Positions 9,075 through 19,884 of a stretch of DNA of 64,000 nt are shown one piece after another; position 1 is the stretch's first letter; the number at the start of each line of letters is the position of its first letter. The stretch spans positions 62,001 to 126,000 of the forward strand of contig NZ_VCQU01000003.1 in the NCBI RefSeq assembly GCF_012932915.1. Reading direction: 5' to 3'. The DNA is from Antrihabitans stalactiti (GTDB taxonomy: Bacteria > Actinomycetota > Actinomycetes > Mycobacteriales > Mycobacteriaceae). The notes beneath the pieces were generated by a model that saw only the letters and a list, made by a program, of their open reading frames with translations, did not search any database and had not been told where the DNA came from. Position numbers and translations under genes: made by a program.

Positions 9075-10052
9075 CTAGAGAACGATGATCTCAACGCGGC
9101 GGTTGGCCGTCTGGCCTGCGGATGTGCTGTTCGTATCGACAGGCCTGCTCGACCCGAAGCCGACCGCGTCGATACGGTCGGCGGCAATGCCGAGCTCGAC
9201 CAATCGCGCCTTCACAGTTCTGGCGCGCTGCTCGCTCACAGCCTGCGAGTTGACGTTTTCACCGGTGTCGGCCACGTGACCGTCCACTTCGATCCGCACG
9301 CGCGTCGGCCGCAACAGGTCCGCCACCTTGGCGACCGTCGCACTGCCTTCGCTGGTGAGATCGGAAGAATTCGGGCTGAACGCGATTCGGCCGCCCGCAA
9401 TCAACTGGTTGATCTGTTGCTGCAGAGCAGCCTTGTCGCCTTGCTGCGGCTGCTGCGTTGGGAGCGGCGGAGAAATCCGCCGGGCATCCTCGACTGCGGC
9501 ACGGACCTGCGCCGGATCGAGCACCTGCGCGGCCGAATTGAAAGTGAGTTCATCAACGACGGGTGCTCCACCCGACGCTGCGCGGGCAGCGTCCACCACA
9601 GCGTTTCGCGCGTTCTCGTCACGAACGTCGCCGGTGAGAACGATCTTGTCGCCGACGATTCGAACTTCGAACGGTTTGCCCGTTGCCGCCGCCGCGGGTG
9701 CGATGACGCCGTCGACGTCGGCGACTCGGACTCCGTCGACACCGAGGACCGTGTCTTTCGCCGTCTCTGCACGGTCCGACGCGACGTTGGAAATGGTGGC
9801 GTCGCGACCGTCGAAATCCACCCGAACGTCAGGAAGGCCAGCGCTCGCGAGTGCGACTTCTGTTCGTTGCCGGAGATCGTCCTCGACGCTGCTGCGGCCG
9901 ACGAAGACGGCGAGCGCGGTGATCGCAATCGGCACGATCACCAACGCGATCAATAGTGGCAACCACGGCAGTCGGCGATAGTGCGTCGTCGTGGTGAGTC
10001 GTCGAATGGCAGGCTGACCAGGTCCGGGTGGTTCGAACATCGTGCTGGACAT
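9075..10052 (-). CDS. arfA: ArfA-like OmpA-family envelope protein
   Basis: A 325-residue protein. A cytosolic start of about 30 residues is followed by a membrane helix (LPLLIALVIVPIAITALAVF), then two BON-like lobes (about 70-190; VRVDFDGRDATISN and VRIVGDKIVLTGDVRDENAR), and a C-terminal OmpA domain (about 220-325) with VDGHVADTGENV, SEQRARTVKARLVELGI and GFGSSRPV...NRRVEI, which bind peptidoglycan. The layout is that of mycobacterial ArfA (Rv0899), linked to ammonia release and growth at low pH. Start ATG 10052 is preceded by GAGGAG. Confidence 0.85.
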   Translation of the reverse strand: MSSTMFEPPGPGQPAIRRLTTTTHYRRLPWLPLLIALVIVPIAITALAVFVGRSSVEDDLRQRTEVALASAGLPDVRVDFDGRDATISNVASDRAETAKDTVLGVDGVRVADVDGVIAPAAAATGKPFEVRIVGDKIVLTGDVRDENARNAVVDAARAASGGAPVVDELTFNSAAQVLDPAQVRAAVEDARRISPPLPTQQPQQGDKAALQQQINQLIAGGRIAFSPNSSDLTSEGSATVAKVADLLRPTRVRIEVDGHVADTGENVNSQAVSEQRARTVKARLVELGIAADRIDAVGFGSSRPVDTNSTSAGQTANRRVEIIVL

Positions 10053-10101
10053 GTCACTCCTCATCCCCCATGCCACCCGAACGGCTGCGGCTTCGCAAAG
10101 A

Positions 10102-11001
10102 TTACCCGGCCGACGGGCGCGCGAGGGGTTGCAAACCCATCGGGTTACCCGCCATGAAGCCACCGCCGTCGAGGACTGCTCCCACGATCGGCCGCGCAAG
10201 GTCGAACAACCGCTGGGTGCGCTCGAGCCCCAGTGCACGCCAGGGCGCGTCGGAGCCCTCGTCCGTTCGCTCTTCGACCCAGGTTCGAAGCCGCGCACCT
10301 TCCGCGGTCAGCGCGTCGTTGGCATCGAGCAGACCGCGCTCGCGTAAGCGATTGGACGCGTCCAGCCAATCCTGCTCAGGCCACGCGCGCGACTGCGCAA
10401 GCGTTGCAGCAGAGACTCTTCCGGACGCCGCCATCACGACGAGGCACTCGCAGGGGTCGAGGCGTGCGGTGACCAGCGCCGCGACATGTGCGTCCCCACG
10501 CGATTCGCGCAGCAATGTCTGCGCATGCCACAGCGCCAGGTGTGGCTCGACGGGCCATTCCAACGCTTCGTTCGCTGCCGCCAGCGCGCGTCCAGCGAAC
10601 TCTGCCGCGCAGGCTGCCTCGCGCCCGAGCGCGGCTGCCTCCGCCAGTTCATCGGACGCGAGGACCTCTGGCGTCAAGAGCCTGCGCAGCGCGGAGTCCA
10701 CACCAGCAACGCGAGCAGCGAGCAACTGCTCGGGCGAGGCGACCTGCCACACATCCGGGATGGCGCGAACCACCCGTGACCGGTTGAAGTTGTAGAACGT
10801 CGCCGTCACGATCTCGGGCGCTACCGCGCCCAAAGGTGCCGCCCGACAACCGAAGTAGCCCATCCAATAGCCCTTGCACCCCGCCGCGTCGGCCGCGGCC
10901 TTCGCCTCGGGGCTGAAGTAGGTCACGGCATGGTAGGGCTCGAGCGCGCGCCACATCGTGCGCGAAGTGCTGTCGCCGGACGGGTCCTCTATGGCGGTCA
11001 T
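10102..11001 (-). CDS. SCO6745-type conserved actinobacterial protein
   Basis: A 299-residue soluble protein without a signal peptide. The N-terminal YFSPEAKAAADAAGCKGYWM and the segment FYNFNRSRVVRAIPDVW are typical of the SCO6745/SalK family, found widely in actinobacteria with no proven biochemical role. The C-terminal third has a helix-turn-helix look (LRERGLLDANDALTAEGARL), as in winged-helix regulators. I prefer ATG 11001 (MTAIED) to a GTG nine bases earlier. It is the gene before arfA on the same strand, 49 bases apart, and follows the cutinase gene closely. Confidence 0.65.
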   Translation of the reverse strand: MTAIEDPSGDSTSRTMWRALEPYHAVTYFSPEAKAAADAAGCKGYWMGYFGCRAAPLGAVAPEIVTATFYNFNRSRVVRAIPDVWQVASPEQLLAARVAGVDSALRRLLTPEVLASDELAEAAALGREAACAAEFAGRALAAANEALEWPVEPHLALWHAQTLLRESRGDAHVAALVTARLDPCECLVVMAASGRVSAATLAQSRAWPEQDWLDASNRLRERGLLDANDALTAEGARLRTWVEERTDEGSDAPWRALGLERTQRLFDLARPIVGAVLDGGGFMAGNPMGLQPLARPSAG

Positions 11002-11011
11002 ACGACCCACG

Positions 11012-11884
11012 CTAGGCGATCTGGCTCAACCACCCATGGACCCAAGAGGTTGCCCAGCCGTAGTCCTCGTGTGTGCGGGTGCCGTAGAACTGCGCAAGCT
11101 TGCGGGCGCGTTCCTGATTGGCTTGCGGATTGACCTGACTTTCGAGGATCGGCAGCCCACCGGCGCTCGCTAAATCGCCGAAGATTGCGCCTGCTTCCTG
11201 CTGATAACGCCACAGCTGCGCCGGGTTCGGGTCGGACGTCTGCGCGAGGAAACCAGCAAACCGGGTCACGAAGTCGTCGCGGTCGGTCGAGCAGTAGAGA
11301 TCACCCGGGGTGCAGAAGGACCTGACGGCTGGCGTCACGAACCCGAATCCGCCGACCCGCGCGCCGCCTGCGCCGAATCCGCCCACCGAGGGCCCCACCA
11401 TCAGGTCGGTCGGCGAACGGCGCGGATCCGAGAGGAGCGCGACCGCCGCCACGCGATTCGGTGACACGACGCCCAGGCCCGTGCCGATCTCGGCTGCGAT
11501 GTCACCGGCTGCGTCGGCACCTTGGCTGAAGCCGACGATGGCAATACGGCTCGCTGCGCACCGCGATGCGACGCCGGCGATCATTGCTCGCCCGCGCTCG
11601 ACTGCCTGCTGCTTGGAGCGACCGTAGACCTCGGCCTCCCACGGAAAGGCCGTCGCGGCGTAGCTCACGTACTCGGTCGTGACGTTGCCCGGCAAGCCGT
11701 TCGTAGCGTTCGCCAACATTCCGGTCGAATTCCCGCCTGTTTCCCATGTTCCAGGAACCGCGAGCACGTACAGCCCCGGGCAACCCGCGGGATCGGCGCT
11801 GGCGGTCGCGGTTCCGACCACGAGCGCTCCAGAAGCAGCTGCTACCAGTGCAGCCGCAACTGCGCCTAGTCTTTTCAATCGCAT
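11012..11884 (-). CDS. Secreted cutinase-family serine esterase
   Basis: A 290-residue secreted protein. Residues 1-31 are a Sec signal peptide (MRLKRLGAVAAALVAAASGA, cleavage near ASADPAG). The nucleophile is in IVGFSQGADAAG (G-x-S-x-G, near 120), and DLYCSTDRDDF gives the typical Cys and Asp of the cutinase/Culp family, with a candidate His near the C-terminus. It should hydrolyse esters or lipids outside the cell. AGGAGC lies upstream of ATG 11884. The stop abuts the SCO6745-type gene start by about ten bases, so these genes may be co-transcribed. Confidence 0.8.
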   Translation of the reverse strand: MRLKRLGAVAAALVAAASGALVVGTATASADPAGCPGLYVLAVPGTWETGGNSTGMLANATNGLPGNVTTEYVSYAATAFPWEAEVYGRSKQQAVERGRAMIAGVASRCAASRIAIVGFSQGADAAGDIAAEIGTGLGVVSPNRVAAVALLSDPRRSPTDLMVGPSVGGFGAGGARVGGFGFVTPAVRSFCTPGDLYCSTDRDDFVTRFAGFLAQTSDPNPAQLWRYQQEAGAIFGDLASAGGLPILESQVNPQANQERARKLAQFYGTRTHEDYGWATSWVHGWLSQIA

Positions 11885-12001
11885 GTTCCAAGCTCCTGAA
11901 GAAATCTCTGTGTAATGCTGACGACCCGATGCTTACATCGACTGATGTCGGAACGATGCACGATCGGTAAACGAAAGTTACCTGGCATAAGGATGGATTC
12001 G

Positions 12002-12439
12002 ATGGTTACCCCCGCCGCACGTTCCCTTGTCGCAGTTGCCATCACCGTGCTCACGATCCTCGGCCTGGCGGGCTGCACGGCCGACACCATCAAGGGCACA
12101 GCGGTCGCAGCCGACAAGTCCGGCACCGCTTCCAACGAGCCCGACTTGGGCGGAACCCGTTGGCGGACAAACGAATCCAATCAGAACATCCAGATCTTCT
12201 TCCTACGCGCCGACGGTTACGTCGACTACAAGACCAAGACGCCCGGCGAGACCGACTTCCGTTCGTATTCAGGCGACGAGGACAACTCCACCTGGACCTT
12301 GAGTGGGACGAAGCTCACGCTCGAGATCAACGACGCGTACGCGATTTACACCGCCACGGTGAAGGGCAACAAGCTCGTCGACGGGGCAGCCCACAATGTT
12401 GCAGGCGCGAAATGGACCTGGACCGCCGCGAAGCAATAG
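12002..12439 (+). CDS. Small secreted lipoprotein of unknown function
   Basis: A 145-residue protein. The N-terminus has a lipoprotein signal with lipobox LAGC (Cys near residue 24), so it is attached to the outer face of the membrane. The mature part (GTRWRTNESNQNIQIFFLRA, then LSGTKLTLEINDAYAIYTA) has alternating strand patterns reminiscent of small beta-barrel or lipocalin-like domains that report a difference between a test and a control line, but I do not recognise a family. I use ATG 12002, preceded by AAGGATGG; longer starts are possible in frame. Confidence 0.65.
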   Translation: MVTPAARSLVAVAITVLTILGLAGCTADTIKGTAVAADKSGTASNEPDLGGTRWRTNESNQNIQIFFLRADGYVDYKTKTPGETDFRSYSGDEDNSTWTLSGTKLTLEINDAYAIYTATVKGNKLVDGAAHNVAGAKWTWTAAKQ

Positions 12440-12444
12440 CGTCG

Positions 12445-12912
12445 TCAGGCCGCGCGTAAAGCGTCGAGGTACGCCGTGATCGTCGCCGAATCCCAGCCGT
12501 GTGCCTCGACCAGACCGCGAGCGATCATGTCCAGATATGCCTGCGCGGGTTCGGTATTCGCGACCTCGCTCTTGGTGTACTGGCTCGTGAAGGTCAGCAT
12601 TCGGACGCCGTCGCGGGTCCCGACTTCCAGGATGCGGTCGTAGACCGGCGGCTCCTGCGCTTTGACATCGTCGAACTGCCCGCCGGCAAGCAAGTATGCG
12701 CGCGCCGGTGCGGTGCCCGACGCCGTCGGGTCGTAGTACGCGCGCCCACCACCCCAAGTCAGCGACTCGCCGGCGAAGTACACGGTGCCCGGCAACGTCA
12801 CCGGTAGCCACTCACGTGGCCCGGTCGAGTCGCGAGCACGCGCTAAGTACCGGCCAAGCCGTTCGGCGCACATGTTGGAGCCATATGCGACGTACCAGAC
12901 GTGGCCGGACAA
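12445..12912 (-). CDS. Gamma-glutamylcyclotransferase-like protein
   Basis: About 155 residues. VWYVAYGSNMCAERLGRYL at the N-terminus is the Y-G-S-N phosphate/substrate loop of the gamma-glutamylcyclotransferase fold. The family releases 5-oxoproline from gamma-glutamyl substrates or acts on related small molecules, but the catalytic Glu cannot be placed with certainty here. The Val before YGSN is encoded by GTC, so the likely start is TTG 12912, one base after the gltD stop; this implies it is the third gene of the gltB-gltD operon. Its end is five bases from the convergent lipoprotein gene. Confidence 0.6.
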   Translation of the reverse strand: MSGHVWYVAYGSNMCAERLGRYLARARDSTGPREWLPVTLPGTVYFAGESLTWGGGRAYYDPTASGTAPARAYLLAGGQFDDVKAQEPPVYDRILEVGTRDGVRMLTFTSQYTKSEVANTEPAQAYLDMIARGLVEAHGWDSATITAYLDALRAA

Positions 12913-12913
12913 C

Positions 12914-14380
12914 TCAGCGCTGCGGCGCCGCCGTGGGCACGATCGGTGACGGAAGTGCGGTGTCGCCTTCGAGGTACTTGTCGACCGCCGCCGCACAGGC
13001 GCGGCCTTCGGCGATAGCCCACACGATCAGCGACTGACCACGACCGAGGTCGCCCGCAGCGAAGATGCCGTCGACCGTCGTCGCCCACTCGTTGCTGCGC
13101 GCGACGTTTCCGCGGTCGGAGTATTCGACACCGAGATCGTCGAGCAGACCGGGCTTCTCGGGTCCTACGAAGCCCATGGCGAGCAGGACCAGATCGGCGT
13201 CGAGTGTGAAGTCCGAGCCGTCGACCTTCTCGAACCGGCCGTTGACCATCTTGACCTCGTGCGCCTCGAGACCGGTGACCTTGCCGTCCACACCGACGAA
13301 ACGTTCGGTGTTCACGGAGAAGACGCGCTCGCCGCCTTCCTCGTGGGCAGACGACACGCGGAACATCAGCGGATACGTCGGCCACGGAGTGTGATCGGCG
13401 CGCTCCTCGGGCGGGCGCGGCATGATCTCGAACTGATGCACACTGGCCGCGCCCTGGCGGTGCGAGGTGCCGAGGCAGTCTGCGCCGGTGTCGCCACCGC
13501 CGATGATGACGACCTTCTTGCCCTTCGCCGTCAATGGCGGTTCGCCATCGGGACCGAGGACGTCGTCGCCGAGCTGCACGCGGTTGGCCCACGGCAGGAA
13601 CTCCATGGCCTGATGGATACCGTCGAGCTCGCGACCGGGAATCGGCAGGTCACGCGCGGCGGTGGCACCACCGGCCAGCACGATTGCATCGAAATCGGCC
13701 CGCAACTGCTGCGCGGTGATGTCGACGCCGACATTGACACCCGGCTTGAAGACGGTGCCTTCGGCCTCCATCTGCGCCAGACGGCGATCGATGTGACGCT
13801 TTTCCATCTTGAACTCGGGGATGCCGTAACGCAGCAAACCACCGATGCGGTCTTCACGTTCGAACACCGTGACCGTGTGGCCCGCGCGCGTCAACTGCTG
13901 CGCCGCCGCAAGACCGGCGGGACCGGAGCCGACGACCGCGACCTTCTTGCCGGTCAGGCGCGTCGGATACACCGGCTGCACCCAGCCTTCGGCGAAGGCG
14001 TGGTCGATGATTTCGACCTCGACCTGCTTGATGGTGACCGGGTCCTGATTGATGCCCAGGACGCACGACGCCTCGCAGGGCGCCGGACACAACCGTCCGG
14101 TGAACTCCGGGAAGTTGTTCGTCGCGTGCAAGCGGTCGATCGACTCGCGCCAACGGTCCTTGTAGACGAGGTCGTTCCACTCGGGAATCAGATTCCCGAG
14201 CGGGCAACCGTTGTGGCAGAACGGAATTCCACAGTCCATGCAACGACTCGCCTGCGTGCGCAGCGTGTCGTCGGAGAACTCCTCATAGACCTCTTTCCAG
14301 TCCATCAGGCGCAAAGGCACAGGTCGGCGGGAAGGAAGTTCCCGCGTGGTGTGCTTCAGAAAACCACTCGGGTCACCCAC
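12914..14380 (-). CDS. gltD: Glutamate synthase (NADPH) small subunit
   Basis: A 488-residue iron-sulphur flavoprotein that passes electrons from NADPH to the large subunit. The N-terminal cysteine clusters ([17 protein letters not shown] and [12 protein letters not shown]) bind two 4Fe-4S centres. The FAD site is [20 protein letters not shown] near 150 and the NADPH site is [17 protein letters not shown] near 300; both Rossmann motifs are complete. Start GTG 14380 is chosen because GGAGG stands seven bases before it. The first codons overlap the end of gltB by eight bases, so translation is coupled. Confidence 0.95.
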   Translation of the reverse strand: MGDPSGFLKHTTRELPSRRPVPLRLMDWKEVYEEFSDDTLRTQASRCMDCGIPFCHNGCPLGNLIPEWNDLVYKDRWRESIDRLHATNNFPEFTGRLCPAPCEASCVLGINQDPVTIKQVEVEIIDHAFAEGWVQPVYPTRLTGKKVAVVGSGPAGLAAAQQLTRAGHTVTVFEREDRIGGLLRYGIPEFKMEKRHIDRRLAQMEAEGTVFKPGVNVGVDITAQQLRADFDAIVLAGGATAARDLPIPGRELDGIHQAMEFLPWANRVQLGDDVLGPDGEPPLTAKGKKVVIIGGGDTGADCLGTSHRQGAASVHQFEIMPRPPEERADHTPWPTYPLMFRVSSAHEEGGERVFSVNTERFVGVDGKVTGLEAHEVKMVNGRFEKVDGSDFTLDADLVLLAMGFVGPEKPGLLDDLGVEYSDRGNVARSNEWATTVDGIFAAGDLGRGQSLIVWAIAEGRACAAAVDKYLEGDTALPSPIVPTAAPQR

Positions 14381-17300
14381 GTGCTGCCTCCATAATTGCC
14401 TCGTCGACATCCCGGCCGTTTTTCTCGGCTTCGGAGATCGCGAGCAGGACCTTCTTGTAATCGCGCGGCATCACCTTGACGAAGTGATTCACCTGCTGGC
14501 TCCAATCGGCCAGAATGCGCTCCGCCACAGCGGAACCCGTCTGGTCGCGGTGCCGGGTGATAGTCGCCTTCAGCCAGGTGAAGTCCTCGCCGACCAGCTT
14601 GTCCAGGTCGACCAACTCCGTATTGAGGTTGGCCTCGAACGTACCGTCCGGGTTGTAGATGTAGGCGACGCCACCCGACATACCTGCGCCGAAGTTGCGC
14701 CCGGTTTCACCGAGGATGACGACCTTGCCGCCGGTCATGTACTCGCAACCGTGGTCGCCAACGCCCTCGACGACGGCCGTAGCTCCCGAGTTACGCACGC
14801 AGAAGCGCTCACCTGCGATGCCCCGGATCAAAACCTCACCGCTGGTCGCGCCGAACAGGATGACGTTGCCGGCGATGATGTTGTTCTCCGCCACGAAGTC
14901 CGCCGGTGCCGTCAACGACGGCCGAAGCACGAGGTGGCCGCCGGAAAGGCCCTTGCCGACGTAGTCGTTCGCGTCACCCTGCACGCGAAGCGTGATGCCT
15001 GCAGGAACGAACGCACCGAAACTGTTGCCAGCCGAACCGTTGAACGTGATGTCGATCGTGTCGTCAGGCAAACCGGCACCGCCGTAAGCCTTGGTGACTT
15101 CGTGACCGAGCATCGTGCCGACAGTGCGGTTGACGTTGGAGATCTTCGTTTCGAAGACAACTCGCTCACCACGATCGAGCGCGTTGCGACTCTGGGTGAT
15201 CAGCTGCTGGTCCAGCGCCTTGTCGAGCCCGTGATCCTGAGTCCCCGTGTTGTAGAGGTCCTGGTTCATGAACGCCGTCTCGACGTCCTGAAGGATCGGC
15301 GACAGGTCCAGCTTCGACGCCTTCCAATGCTCCTTGGCCTTGGTGGTGTCGAGCAGTCCGACCTGGCCGACCGCCTCGTTCAGTGTCCGGAAACCGAGTT
15401 CCGCCAACAGTTCCCGGACCTCTTCGGCGATGAACATGAAGAAGTTCTCGACGAATTCGGGCTTGCCGGTGAAACGCTTGCGCAAGATCGGGTTCTGTGT
15501 GGCAACACCGACAGGGCAGGTGTCGAGGTGGCAGACGCGCATCATGATGCAGCCCGTCACGACCAGAGGCGCGGTTGCGAAACCGAACTCCTCGCCACCG
15601 AGCAGCGCGGCGACCATGACGTCGCGGCCGGTCTTGAGCTGACCGTCGACCTGGACCACGATGCGGTCGCGCAGACCGTTGAGCAGCAACGTCTGCTGGG
15701 TCTCGGCCAGGCCAAGCTCCCACGGAGCGCCCGCGTGCTTCATCGACGTCAGCGGCGTCGCGCCGGTGCCACCGTCGTGACCGGAAATCAGGACCACGTC
15801 GGCATGGGCTTTCGACACACCAGCGGCGACCGTTCCCACGCCGACCTCGGATACGAGCTTGACGTGAATGCGCGCACTGGGGTTGGCGTTCTTCAGGTCG
15901 TGGATCAGCTGAGCGAGATCCTCGATCGAGTAGATGTCGTGGTGCGGCGGCGGACTGATCAGCCCGACGCCAGGCGTCGAGTGCCGGACCTCGGCAACCC
16001 ACGGATACACCTTGTGAGCCGGAAGCTGACCGCCTTCACCGGGCTTGGCACCCTGGGCCATCTTGATCTGGATGTCCGAGCAGTTCGTCAAGTAGTGGGC
16101 CGTGACACCGAAACGTCCCGACGCGACCTGCTTGATCGCACTGCGGCGCCAGTCGCCGTTCTCCTCCGGCTCGAAGCGGGCCGGGCTTTCGCCGCCCTCA
16201 CCCGAGTTGGAGCGGCCACCGATGCGGTTCATCGCAATGGCCAGCGTCTCGTGGGCCTCGGCCGAGATGGAGCCGTAGCTCATCGCGCCGGTCGAGAACC
16301 GCTTGACGATCTCGCTTGCCGGCTCGACTTCGTCGATCGAGATGGCCTTGCGGCCCTCGGTCTTGAAGCGGAACAGGCCACGCAGCGACGCGAGCCGCTC
16401 GGACTGGTCGTCGACCAGCTTCGTGTACTCCTTGAAGACCTTGTACTGACCGGTCCGGGTGGAGTGCTGCAGCTTGAACACCGTGTCCGGGTTGAACAGG
16501 TGGTATTCGCCTTCGCGACGCCACTGGTACTCGCCACCGACCTCGAGCTCGCGATGCGCGCGCTCCTGCCGGTTCTCGAGATACGCGGTCGCGTGGCGGG
16601 CCGCCGTGTCGGCTGCGATCTCGTCGAGGCCGATGCCACCGAGATGCGACCGCAGACCGCTGAAGTACTCGTCGACCAGTTCCTGCGAAAGGCCGATGAC
16701 CTGGAACAACTGCGCGCCGGTGTATGAGGCGACCGTCGAGATGCCCATCTTGGACATCACCTTCAGCACACCCTTGCCCGCTGCCTTGATGTAGTTCTTG
16801 ACCGCCGTCTTGTTGTCGATGCCGGTCAACGCGCCGCGGTCGATCATGTCCTCGATCGACTCGAACGCCATGTACGGGTTGATCGCGGCTGCGCCGAAAC
16901 CGACCAGCGTCGCCATGTGGTGCACCTCGCGGGCGTCACCGGCCTCGATGATCAGTCCGACCTTGGTGCGGGTGCGCTCGCGAACGAGGTGGTGATGCAC
17001 CGCCGCGGTCAGCAACAGCGACGGAATCGGCGCGAGCTTCTCGTTCGATTCGCGGTCCGATAGGACGATGATGCGAGCGCCACCGTCGATCGCGGCCGAG
17101 ACCTGTGCCTGAATGGCGAGCAGCGCGTTGCGCAGCCCTTCCCCACCCTCGGCCACGGGGTACAACCCGCGCACGACGACCGACCGGAGCGCTTCCTGGG
17201 TGCCGTCGTCGTTGATGTGGACGAGCTTCGACAGGTCGTCGTTGTGCAGGATCGGCTGCGGCAGCACGATCTGCTTGCACGAATCCGGACCCGGGTTGAG

Positions 17301-18983
17301 CAGGTCGCCCTCGGGACCGATCGTTCCGCCGAGGCTGGTGACGACTTCCTCGCGGATCGCGTCGAGCGGCGGGTTGGTGACCTGAGCGAACAGCTGCTGG
17401 AAGTAGTCGAACAGCAGACGCGGGCGTGCCGACAAGACGGCGACCGGAGTATCGGTGCCCATCGAGCCGAGCGCTTCACCACCGGTCTTCGCCATCGGCG
17501 AGATCAGCATGCTCAGCTCTTCGGTGGTGTAACCGAAGATCTGCTGCCGAATGAGGATCCGGTCGTGCGGCATGTGGACGTGCGGACGACCCGGCAGATC
17601 GTCGAGTTCGGTCAAGCCCTCGTCCAGCCACTGCTGGTAGGGCTGCTCTGCCGCGAGCTGCGACTTGATCTCGTCGTCCTCGACGATACGGCCCTGCTCG
17701 GTGTCGACCAGGAACATGCGCCCTGGCTGCAGACGGCGCTTCTCCACGACCTTGGCCGGATCGATATCCAGGACGCCGACCTCGGACGCCATGACAACCA
17801 AGCCGTCGTCGGTGACCCAGATGCGGCTCGGGCGTAGGCCGTTGCGGTCGAGCACGGCGCCGACGACGGTGCCGTCGGTGAACGTGACCGATGCCGGTCC
17901 GTCCCATGGCTCCATCAGCGAGGCGTGGTAGCGATAGAACGCGCGCTGCGCGGGGTCCATGCTCTCGTGACGTTCCCAGGCTTCGGGGATCATCATCAGC
18001 ACGGCATGGGGCAAGCTGCGCCCGCCGAGGTGCAGCATCTCGAGCACCTCGTCGAAGCGAGCGGTGTCGCTCGCCCCGGGCGTACAGACGGGAAAGATCT
18101 TGTCGAGCGAGCCGTCACCGAACACGTTCGATTCGATGAGGGCCTCGCGGGCACGCATCCAGTTCTCGTTGCCGGTGACCGTGTTGATCTCGCCGTTGTG
18201 CGCGACGCGACGGAACGGGTGCGCCAGCGGCCACGACGGGAAGGTGTTCGTGGAGAAGCGCGAGTGCACGAGACCGAGGGCGCTCTCCAGCCGGTCGTCC
18301 TGCAGGTCCAGGTAGAAGGCCTTCAGCTGCGGAGTGGTGAGCATGCCCTTGTAGACGAAGGTCTTACCCGACAAGCTCGGGAAGTAGACCGTCTCGCTAC
18401 CGGTGGCGCCGCGGCCTGCGCCGTCGGTGCCGAGTTCGTGTTCGGCGCGCTTACGAATGACGTACGCGCGACGCTCGAGGTCCATGCCGGTGATCGGCGA
18501 CCGAGTGCCGGCACGTTGGCCGATGAACACCTGGCGGAATGTGGGCATTGCGTCACGAGTGAGGGCGCCGAGCGACGACTCGTCGATCGGGACCTCGCGC
18601 CACCCGATAACGGCGAGGCCTTCTTCGCTGACGATCTGCTCGACACCGATTGCTGCCTTCGCTGCCTCGGCGCGTGCCTGAGGCAGGAATGCGATGCCCG
18701 TGACGTACGAACCTTCTTCGGGCAGGTCGAAGTCGACGACTGCACGGAAGAACTTGTCCGGTACCTGCAACAGGATGCCAGCACCGTCACCGGTGTTGGG
18801 CTCAGCTCCAGCTGCGCCACGATGCTCGAGATTGACGAGCGCGGTAATCGCCTTGTCGACGATGTCGCGACTACGCCGACCGTGCATATCGACGACGAAT
18901 GCGACGCCGCACGAATCGTGCTCGTTCGCTGGGTCGTAAAGGCCTTGAGGTTTTGGATACCTGTGGCCTGGAAGTTGCGTCAT
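14373..18983 (-). CDS. gltB: Glutamate synthase (NADPH) large subunit
   Basis: A 1536-residue protein that converts glutamine plus 2-oxoglutarate to two glutamates. Domains in order: class II amidotransferase (Cys25 nucleophile in [11 protein letters not shown], so a 24-residue propeptide is removed), central domain, FMN/3Fe-4S synthase domain with [20 protein letters not shown] near 1145, and the C-terminal beta-helix GXGXG domain. I use ATG 18983 ([10 protein letters not shown]); the longer frame to 19115 adds 44 residues with no similarity to the family's start. It forms an operon with gltD by overlap. Confidence 0.95.
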   Translation of the reverse strand: MTQLPGHRYPKPQGLYDPANEHDSCGVAFVVDMHGRRSRDIVDKAITALVNLEHRGAAGAEPNTGDGAGILLQVPDKFFRAVVDFDLPEEGSYVTGIAFLPQARAEAAKAAIGVEQIVSEEGLAVIGWREVPIDESSLGALTRDAMPTFRQVFIGQRAGTRSPITGMDLERRAYVIRKRAEHELGTDGAGRGATGSETVYFPSLSGKTFVYKGMLTTPQLKAFYLDLQDDRLESALGLVHSRFSTNTFPSWPLAHPFRRVAHNGEINTVTGNENWMRAREALIESNVFGDGSLDKIFPVCTPGASDTARFDEVLEMLHLGGRSLPHAVLMMIPEAWERHESMDPAQRAFYRYHASLMEPWDGPASVTFTDGTVVGAVLDRNGLRPSRIWVTDDGLVVMASEVGVLDIDPAKVVEKRRLQPGRMFLVDTEQGRIVEDDEIKSQLAAEQPYQQWLDEGLTELDDLPGRPHVHMPHDRILIRQQIFGYTTEELSMLISPMAKTGGEALGSMGTDTPVAVLSARPRLLFDYFQQLFAQVTNPPLDAIREEVVTSLGGTIGPEGDLLNPGPDSCKQIVLPQPILHNDDLSKLVHINDDGTQEALRSVVVRGLYPVAEGGEGLRNALLAIQAQVSAAIDGGARIIVLSDRESNEKLAPIPSLLLTAAVHHHLVRERTRTKVGLIIEAGDAREVHHMATLVGFGAAAINPYMAFESIEDMIDRGALTGIDNKTAVKNYIKAAGKGVLKVMSKMGISTVASYTGAQLFQVIGLSQELVDEYFSGLRSHLGGIGLDEIAADTAARHATAYLENRQERAHRELEVGGEYQWRREGEYHLFNPDTVFKLQHSTRTGQYKVFKEYTKLVDDQSERLASLRGLFRFKTEGRKAISIDEVEPASEIVKRFSTGAMSYGSISAEAHETLAIAMNRIGGRSNSGEGGESPARFEPEENGDWRRSAIKQVASGRFGVTAHYLTNCSDIQIKMAQGAKPGEGGQLPAHKVYPWVAEVRHSTPGVGLISPPPHHDIYSIEDLAQLIHDLKNANPSARIHVKLVSEVGVGTVAAGVSKAHADVVLISGHDGGTGATPLTSMKHAGAPWELGLAETQQTLLLNGLRDRIVVQVDGQLKTGRDVMVAALLGGEEFGFATAPLVVTGCIMMRVCHLDTCPVGVATQNPILRKRFTGKPEFVENFFMFIAEEVRELLAELGFRTLNEAVGQVGLLDTTKAKEHWKASKLDLSPILQDVETAFMNQDLYNTGTQDHGLDKALDQQLITQSRNALDRGERVVFETKISNVNRTVGTMLGHEVTKAYGGAGLPDDTIDITFNGSAGNSFGAFVPAGITLRVQGDANDYVGKGLSGGHLVLRPSLTAPADFVAENNIIAGNVILFGATSGEVLIRGIAGERFCVRNSGATAVVEGVGDHGCEYMTGGKVVILGETGRNFGAGMSGGVAYIYNPDGTFEANLNTELVDLDKLVGEDFTWLKATITRHRDQTGSAVAERILADWSQQVNHFVKVMPRDYKKVLLAISEAEKNGRDVDEAIMEAARG

Positions 18984-19420
18984 GCCCTTCGCCTTCAAAT
19001 GAACAGCCTTCTGTGCATCGAGGACCAGCGGCGCTGATGGTCGTCTGTGTTGCGTGCCTGCTGTGTTGTTCACCCAGGACAATGCGGAGCGGCGACACGC
19101 GTACGTGTGCACCACCTCCGATCAGCTTTCCCCGTACCCTCGAACTGGGTTCGGCTGCTCGGCTGCCGGACCATTGTGCATCCGGCGTAAGAGGAAACGA
19201 TAAGTCAGAACCGGGTGCCGATACCAACTTAGGGCGACCTAAAATCACGTTCTAGCTGCGCGTCTCGTATCGACTGTTTACACAGGTCGGCCCGTGTATC
19301 CAGTGTAGACGAGCGGCGGGACCTCCCTTTACGCTCCGATTTCGGCTCTTCGAGCACGCGAATCCGCGAAATACCCGGTCATAGCGACGACCAAACGTTG
19401 TGAGTTAACTAACTCGGCGT
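18984..19420. other. Intergenic region upstream of gltB
   Basis: About 435 bases with no gene I trust. It should carry the gltBD promoter. Two small symmetric elements are visible: TTAGG-N4-CCTAA at 19229-19242 and GAGTT-N4-AACTC at 19402-19415. Neither is the 19-bp iron box found elsewhere in the window (the half-site spacing is wrong), and I cannot assign them to a known regulator. The open frames on both strands here look like shadows. Confidence 0.5.
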
Positions 19421-19858
19421 CTAGCCCTGTTCAGCCCAAGCCCGAGCGTTCGCGTCCTTCGCGATGAGGGGATTCTCGGCACGAGCCTTGATTTCCTGCA
19501 CCGCCCAGGAGTTGCCATCTGGATCGGCGAAGCCGAAGAACGTGCCGCCGTCGCTGGGCGCGATGACCTGAAGTTCGGTGACCTCGACGCCTCGGTCGAG
19601 CAGCTCTTGCCGCGCTGCCGCGGCGTCGGCGACGACGAGCTGCAGTGACTTCATCGATCCGGGTTCCATTTGCTTCTGTGCGGGTAGATCGCCGAAGACG
19701 ATCGAGCAGCCGGAGCCGGGCGGGGTCAGTTGGGTGACGCTCATGTGTTCGTTCTTCGTGTGGTGATCGAGATGGAACCCCACCTTGTCGCGGTAGAACT
19801 CGATCGATCGCTCGATATCGCTGACGGGTAGTACGACGACCTCGAGAGTCCAGTCCAT
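19421..19858 (-). CDS. Glyoxalase/VOC superfamily protein
   Basis: A 145-residue protein with the vicinal-oxygen-chelate fold: LEVVVLPVSDIERSIEFYRD at the start (beta-alpha-beta with a typical D-x-x-x-x-x-F-Y-x-D pattern), GFHLDHHTKNEHMSVTQL in the middle, and TFFGFADPDGNSWAVQEI near the end, which supplies the usual metal-ligand glutamate region. It could be a lactoylglutathione-lyase-like, dioxygenase-like or antibiotic-binding protein. ATG 19858 follows GGAAGGGA. It is the second gene after tetR on the same strand, 26 bases from its stop, and is probably in that regulator's operon. Confidence 0.75.
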   Translation of the reverse strand: MDWTLEVVVLPVSDIERSIEFYRDKVGFHLDHHTKNEHMSVTQLTPPGSGCSIVFGDLPAQKQMEPGSMKSLQLVVADAAAARQELLDRGVEVTELQVIAPSDGGTFFGFADPDGNSWAVQEIKARAENPLIAKDANARAWAEQG

Positions 19859-19884
19859 TGGTTCCCTTCCTGTTCGTGTGACTC

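Noticed and set aside
14346-16727. Plus-strand open frame of 793 codons
   Set aside because: Antisense to gltB and the gltB/gltD junction; low-information sequence rich in Arg, Asp and Val with no recognisable motif.
19229-19242. TTAGG-N4-CCTAA as an eighth iron box upstream of gltB
   Set aside because: Half-sites resemble the iron box but the total length is 14 instead of 19 bases, so the spacing is wrong for IdeR/DtxR; function unknown.
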